DNA of 64,000 nt, from assembly GCA_021399445.1 (NCBI GenBank), contig JAJTUQ010000006.1, positions 2,046,001 through 2,110,000 of the forward strand. Direction: 5' to 3'. Each line of letters opens with the position of its first letter. Position 1 is the stretch's first letter. Position numbers and translations under genes: made by a program. Origin of the DNA: Xylogone sp. PMI_703 (Eukaryota; Ascomycota; Leotiomycetes). The notes below the pieces were generated by a model. That model was not told the DNA's origin. It ran no database searches and saw only the letters and a list, made by a program, of their open reading frames with translations. Shown here piece after piece: positions 58,570 to 64,000 of this stretch.

Positions 58570-59853
58570 TCATCTCGGAGTAGCAGAACTCTCCTCTTCA
58601 TCAGATGAGCCATCCCCATCCGGATCAGCCATTTCCAACTCCCCATTAATCATCTTCTGCCACTGCGCCGCAAAATCTCTCATCCCCGACTCTCCAGACA
58701 GACTAGCATCGACCACATCCTTTGGCAGTTTATGGGCACTATACTGCGGTGAGGCAAAGCTGTACGCTTCCGGGTCATCCTTCTTCACCAGTCTTAGCTC
58801 GGGGGTCCATATCTCCTCTTCTGGGAAATCTGTATTTTCGCTGTCTTCGGTATCTTCGTCGCTGCTGGTATTTGTGGGCTTCTCCGGTGGCTTGGAGTCT
58901 GGTATACCAAGTAATGGTCGGGGAACCGACATGGTCAGAAGTTCCAGCCAGGAAAAGAGGAGCGGGTCGGTGCGTGGTGCCCAGGGATTGATGTCCATCA
59001 GGCGGACCTTGTCATATGGTTCTGGTAAATAGATATCGAAAACGAAGTTTGGTTCGGGGAATGTATCTTTCAGGGTACTTTCGGTGAAGAAGGACTGGAT
59101 GGTTGAGATGTGTGTAGGAATGAAAGGGAAAAGGAAGTCGAAGTGGTTTAAATCTCGCTGGCATATGCCTATGATCTGCCTATCGCGCACGAAACATCGG
59201 AATTCGCAGGATGGATTGACTTTGAACCACTTCCTGAGTACTAGCACGTACTGTATATCATCTTTTGTGAGAGTGCCGTCCGCTGTATCGTCGAATGCGT
59301 GTTCTAGATCATGCGTGATGAAATCGCTCGATTTGAGAAGGAGGTATATATCACTCGGAGTAGAGCACTCCATGCTATTCTTTTTCATGCTAATCCAGGT
59401 GGCATCCTTTGGTGCTGACCAGTTCAATTTCGGCGCGACGAGACCTCCTAGTTCCTTGATAGCATCCTTGATCTTCTGGTGGATCTCCGGGAAGGCATGT
59501 TGCGGCTCTGGCTGGGGTTCGGAGTCCCAGCCCGTGCTGGTCGATGTGTCATTGTAGGTGTCGGGTTGTGAGGGAGTAGCTTCTGAGGGGAGGACTATGC
59601 CGTCTTCTCGGAGGTAGGAGAGGAATTCTGGAGAGAGGGGTATAATGCGCGATTTGATGGCGCGAGATCGGTATCTAGAGAAAATGTGAGTGCTCTAGTA
59701 TAGAATAGTTCGTACCAGTCCAGTATCTTACCTCTGATGCCAGTACTCATATGAGCAATGCAGGATATGTTCTTTGGTGACGGGTGGAAAAGGTAGTCGA
59801 GTGAGGGGTTCTGAAGCCGCTGGTGGATCCTGGGTGGGCTCTAGGCCGGGCAT
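58570..59853 (-). CDS. CDC123: Translation initiation factor eIF2 assembly protein Cdc123
   Basis: Two exons (59853-59732, 59674-58570) encode 408 residues. The N-terminal block [19 protein letters not shown] is characteristic. The core shows [52 protein letters not shown] and [18 protein letters not shown]. The D-I-N residues are the metal-binding site of its ATP-grasp fold. The C-terminal part is acidic (SSDEEESS). Cdc123 joins eIF2 alpha, beta and gamma subunits and is needed for translation initiation. The start used is the ATG of MPGLEPTQ. An in-frame ATG at 60021 would add 56 residues, which may be untranslated or contain an unrecognised intron. Confidence 0.92.
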
Positions 59854-60912
59854 ACTGGAATTCGAGTTATAATTACCAGATGAACAATGAAGAGAATCAG
59901 TCAAATATAGAATGGATTGTCCCTTCCGGGCGAATCTGTTATAATGAGAAAATATGTATAGACAAAGACTTTTTCTGTGCTGGGAAATTTTAGGCTTTTC
60001 GCAGGCCGCTGGAGCTGCCATGACTCACGCTAGATTAGTGGTGGCGGGGTAGCTCCAGAGCCAAGATGACCTCACAGATTCAGGGTCTGGATCTACCTTG
60101 TTAGCTAGCATCCATTAGAGCCTGGGTTACGGGATTCTGACAACTCAGGGTGCGTGAGAAGAATGTGCAATACAATATCTATAAAAGACATCGCGACTTC
60201 TTAATAAAGACATTGTCTATTGCCATTATTAGTCACTAACATTCTCTAGACGTAGTACAGATGAGTGCTTCCAGCGACAGTGACCTTCAAATGAGACTTG
60301 AGTATATAGTATATCTCAGATTAGATATATATTTACACTTGGTTAAGCGGTATTGTTAACTCGTACCCTGTTTCCAAAGCTATATAGCCATCTTTTCTTT
60401 TCATCTTGGCGAATGCAACTCTCATCAATTTGCTTGTTCTCGTGTGGACGCTCCTGTATCGGATGTAACTGTATGCAGGAACACGACATCCTCAGCAGGA
60501 AATTTCCAGCACCTCCTTGCTTTAAATTTCTTTTTCCTGTCCAACACTTTACAAACTTCTGTATACTAGTACAGATATATATAGTAGTAGCCTGTGACAA
60601 GATGAACTCATTTGGTGTTTACGAATGCTAATTCAACAATCTCATATAGTCCATTACTCCCTCAAAAAGACAATAGATTTAACCACCCAAAACTTTTTTG
60701 CAACATCGCTGCCGCTTCCCATATATTTCCAAAATAACCAATACACTCACGCACGCCCTAGCCCATACAAGATATTTCCATACGTAAGATCCATTCCCAG
60801 TTTTGTGTTCACCGACGCCAGTTGCTATATGTCTGCCCTCCCGTCCTTCTGAAAGATACAATATAGATATAAATATTTGGTCAAGTGATAGCCTGCCGAC
60901 CCAAGATTCGCC
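59854..60912. other. Intergenic, 1.1 kb
   Basis: CDC123 upstream region and the 3' flank of the next minus-strand gene. Overlapping short open frames on both strands near 60.35-60.6 kb show no coding logic. No gene called. Confidence 0.5.
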
Positions 60913-61728
60913 TTAGCCCATGAATTGCACGAAGTAACTATTACTCTCTTTCTCCTTGTCTTTCAGCATCTCAATAATTGCTTCCTCAGGCGGTGGTGAG
61001 GGTGGCATATCGGGAAATCCATAAGGCGAGATTCCATCCAAGGCGTCAAGGTAATCGTAGCCATCACCTTCCGTAGTTGGATTCATGACGTTAAAGTCAC
61101 TATATATTTCGGAAGATTTGTCGCATCCAATTTTATGAGCTGCGCCATCGGCTTTTCGTTCTTCATCATATTCTCCCTCGTCAGCATCCCAATCGCAGCA
61201 GCAGGGTTCATCTTCCAGATCTAACGCATCATAGTTCGAGAGGCCTAGAGGCGAAGGCGGTAGTGGCTCCAGCATTCGAGGTGTTGGCGGAGGAATCTCG
61301 CTCAGGGCGAGAGTATGCCTGCTGTTCTCTTGCTGCTGAAGCATCTGTTTCCTGTTCGCATCCAATCGCATTCTCATTCGGTTCATAATAGCCGCCTTAC
61401 GCAGCACATTCTTACTGACTCGATTCCTCGCCCACAGAACTACCCTGGAAGTACCGCGATTTGCGATGTTTGTCGCTGGCTGCGAGAACGGGCGACTGAG
61501 TCGGGAAGTTATCAGGTGCAGTCGTAAACGCCTCTTCTTCCTCCCACCATTGGGCCCTCCATCAACATCAGAAAGTGCTCGACGACGCTTGAAGGGACGG
61601 TTGGGAGGCGATGGGGCGGGGACAAGCTGATCGAAGCATAGCTTCAGTGCAGGAGAAGGGGAGAAGGAGAAGGTGAACTGATACGGATCTTCCCTAGCGA
61701 ATAGTCCATCGAAATAGACCATCACCAT
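60913..61728 (-). CDS. Fungal protein of unknown function, basic and acidic modules
   Basis: One exon, 271 residues from the ATG of MVMVYFDG. No domain I can name. Features: an aromatic N-terminal segment (YFDGLFAREDPYQFTFSF), a very basic stretch (GGRKKRRLRLHLI, FKRRR) with likely nuclear localisation signals, a Met/Arg-rich helix (RKAAIMNRMRMRLDANRKQ), a proline-rich section (PPPTPRMLEPLPPSP), and an acidic region with a CCCDWDADEGEYDEE motif. The layout suggests a nuclear or chromatin-linked protein. The first in-frame ATG is used; the codon two positions upstream is GTG, embedded in a donor-like GTGAGTATG, so an upstream exon is possible. Confidence 0.65.
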   Translation of the reverse strand: MVMVYFDGLFAREDPYQFTFSFSPSPALKLCFDQLVPAPSPPNRPFKRRRALSDVDGGPNGGRKKRRLRLHLITSRLSRPFSQPATNIANRGTSRVVLWARNRVSKNVLRKAAIMNRMRMRLDANRKQMLQQQENSRHTLALSEIPPPTPRMLEPLPPSPLGLSNYDALDLEDEPCCCDWDADEGEYDEERKADGAAHKIGCDKSSEIYSDFNVMNPTTEGDGYDYLDALDGISPYGFPDMPPSPPPEEAIIEMLKDKEKESNSYFVQFMG

Positions 61729-63635
61729 ACTCACGAGTCGGGAGGTCGTGAGAGAATGACAGCGCGGCCGGCAAGTCTATGAGGGCCTCCTGTCACTACT
61801 AATAGATAGTCTTGATAATTTATACACAAATGGTGGTAAGTTAAAGCGGCGTTTTCATCTCTTCAACGAATATCAATACACGAAAGCACTCGGTCATTCT
61901 TGAACGACCACGAAGTTGAAAAGGCCTCAAAAGCCAAAGGGAAGAAAGCAAGGTAGCAAAGTAGTGCTGTGTAGTAGAATTGTGGAATTGAGGAGACAAG
62001 AAGGGGTAAGAATAAGGGCTAAGGAATAAGAATACTGTATGAAGAAAGAGATATGAGAATGACAAGGTGAAGAGAGGCGAGGAGTGAGGAATGAGGAGTT
62101 GGGAGATGGGTTGATCACGAGGTGACTTTGCGATCGGTCCAAAGCGGCATAGAGCGCAATGGGTTGGGCCTTGGCAATTTTTTTGGGTCTTCCTAGGTGG
62201 TGTGACAAAAGCGGGGGACGCCGAAACTCCGACTCCTTCTAGAAGCTGCGCTATTTGTTCACCTAGGGTCTGAGTAAGGCTGAGCTGGGTGGGTAATAAA
62301 GTTACACTACTCTCGTATATCTGAGGTCTTCACGCTAGAAGATACAGTAGTAGGCTCAGAACGACCTCAAAAGATTCAGGAGAAACTCTCAACACTTTTC
62401 TAATTCCTGTCCAGCTTTTCGCTTACACACGGAGCATCTGGCACGTCTGGAATCTACAGCCCCCGTTGTCTCCGCGCCCCAATCCCCGGATTTACAGGGG
62501 CCGGACCGTCTGCGCATGCAATTGGGGACAACGCTTCAACCTCCTCCTCGTCAACCAATAGGGAGCGCACACTCTCTCACCCGGGCGGTGTAATGCGCGC
62601 AAAACACGCAAAAGAGACTTATGGGATGACAAAACAACAGGCTGAGGTGAGGAGACTGTAACGCTACCTACAGAAAAGCTGACGACTGCGCTTCCCACGT
62701 GTGTCGCATTGGAGCGTAATCCTGCAAATTGCAGCGTATTGCTTTGCGCTCTCTCACTGGTTCTCCGGAAATCACCCCAAAGGGAAAAAGTAGACGAAGA
62801 GGTCGACGGAATTGCCTAATTCGACCTGCACATTATTTACGTTCTAGACGCTATCCCGCTTTGGTGTGCTAGCGGTTTACACGGCCAACCTCGTGACCCG
62901 CATATGCGCCGTTCATTGGTTGAGAACTGTGAAAATTTGCTCCAGGGCTGATCCTTGTCCCCTGTCACCCCCAGACCCCGCAAACAACGGGCCTGCAAGT
63001 CGCCGTCTCCCCGGGTGCTACCGTGCTACCGTACTTACGTACCGTGCTGTAGCGTAACTCGACTTTGTTAGGAGGCTCAACTAATGCTTTGCTATGCCGT
63101 GCTGTAGAATTGTTTGATTATTGTGTAACAATGATCATCGCTCTGATACGGTACTCAAATTATGTACTTAGATACGAGAAGTCAAGAGACAACTTGGCGG
63201 TTGCGGCTCACGGAGCTTCATTTCGGCGTGGTATTATGTACGGATCGAAAATTTTATTCCCACATAACACAAAATTAAGCGATTGAAACATTGATTTACA
63301 CTAGAAAGATGCACAGGTCAGAACGATTACTGTTAAAGGGTGAAGGTATTAGTAGGAGTTGTCTGGGGCATGATGCTTCCAGTTAGTGAAGCACAAGGTA
63401 TAATAATCATACGTTCTCAACATAATGATACAGTTAAAGGACCAAAAGACACATTTCAGCAAGATCGAAACTGTGCCACCTGAGCTCGAGGATATGCCTC
63501 GACAGCCTCACTCTTGATCTCCTTGTTCAACTCACATTTTCTTATGGATTCAAATGTCTCTACTGTGACCCTCCTACAAAAACTATGACCTGACACTGTA
63601 GGATATCCGATCTATTTTTTTATTCCCCTAGGTAT
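61729..63635. other. Intergenic, 1.9 kb
   Basis: Upstream region of the unknown gene and 3' flank of the WD40 gene. It is purine-rich near 61.9-62.1 kb. Short repeats of GTGCTACC occur near 63015-63030. No gene is recognised. Confidence 0.5.
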
Positions 63636-64000
63636 CTATACACTAATCGTCTTGAATACATTGAACGTCTCTCCCGTCGCCATCACGCATCCAGGAATCT
63701 GCGAATGCCAGTGCACCTCCTTGACCTTCTCCAAGTAGTGCACAAACAACAATTGCGGTGGCACATCCGACACTCCACCCGTATCCTTACTTTCTTCATC
63801 GTCCAGTTCCACCGCCAGATCCCATAAGGTAACAGTATTATCTCCAGCCGCAACCGCGACAATGCTATCGTCAGTAGGATGCCATTCCACACTAGTAATT
63901 TGCTCCTTGTGGAAGTTGAAACTGGCAACCGGTGTGGGCTTGAACGGCACAGACCCGGTAGTTGGTTTCCATTGCCGCAGATCCCAGACAGCCCAGACAC
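63636..64000 (-). CDS. RRB1: WD40 ribosome-assembly protein (Rrb1/GRWD1-like), 3' end only
   Basis: The gene runs off the right edge; 121 full C-terminal codons plus the stop are visible. It opens VWAVWDLRQW, followed by a complete WD repeat: SVEWHPTDDSIVAVAAGDN, then VTLWDLAVELDDEES. The end, LLFVHYLEKVKEVHWHSQIPG then FNVFKTISV, is typical of the Rrb1/GRWD1 family. Rrb1 is the chaperone of ribosomal protein L3 (uL3) in early 60S assembly. The Asp/Glu insertion after WDL is also usual in this family. Confidence 0.88.
   Translation of the reverse strand, partial: VWAVWDLRQWKPTTGSVPFKPTPVASFNFHKEQITSVEWHPTDDSIVAVAAGDNTVTLWDLAVELDDEESKDTGGVSDVPPQLLFVHYLEKVKEVHWHSQIPGCVMATGETFNVFKTISV

Overview
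This window reads as nuclear DNA of a filamentous ascomycete. The genes are closely packed and carry many short introns (mostly 45-65 nt, GT...AG, often with a CTAAC-type branch site). Two tRNA genes have eukaryotic internal promoters, one of them with an intron. There is a set of secreted plant- and fungal-wall enzymes: a GH28 polygalacturonase, a GH55 beta-1,3-glucanase, a GMC oxidoreductase with a fungal CBM1, and an S10 carboxypeptidase. A plant-associated or saprotrophic Leotiomycete-like fungus would fit, but the exact taxon is an inference I cannot prove from sequence alone.

Layout. 0.3-5.3 kb: tRNA-Gln, a TPC1-type mitochondrial carrier and a GH28 enzyme. 5.3-10.5 kb: an IFRD-family protein and a GMC oxidoreductase-CBM1 fusion. 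10.5-14.9 kb: a 4.4 kb gene-poor stretch. 14.9-22.6 kb: a GH55 glucanase, RRN3 (Pol I factor) and aspartate kinase; the last two are divergent. 22.6-27.3 kb: a long promoter region and a hexose-type MFS transporter. 29-37.5 kb: HNH-domain protein, BRF1 (Pol III factor), a ribosomal-L1-like nucleolar protein, GAR transformylase and a Cdc123-like protein. 38-42 kb: GTP cyclohydrolase II and a GABA/amino-acid permease. 43.5 kb: tRNA-Ser. 45-50.6 kb: S10 carboxypeptidase, a PRELI/UPS lipid-transfer protein and methionine aminopeptidase 2. 51.3-56 kb: an OTT_1508-like predicted deaminase head-to-head with an Mx-type dynamin GTPase. 56.3-61.7 kb: NMD3, CDC123 and a conserved fungal protein of unknown function. 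63.6 kb to the edge: the 3' end of an RRB1-type WD40 gene.

How the genes fit together. Most are unlinked housekeeping genes, but many serve ribosome production or translation: RRN3, BRF1, the L1-like factor, NMD3, RRB1, MAP2, CDC123 and two tRNAs. The secreted enzymes form the accessory layer. The best candidate for something under-described is the deaminase/dynamin pair at 51.3-56.0 kb. Next come the second Cdc123-fold protein and the two modular carbohydrate-active fusions.

Coding coordinates of spliced genes come from my own intron calls. In each case the joined length is a multiple of three and the reading frame runs from ATG to stop. No transcript evidence was available.
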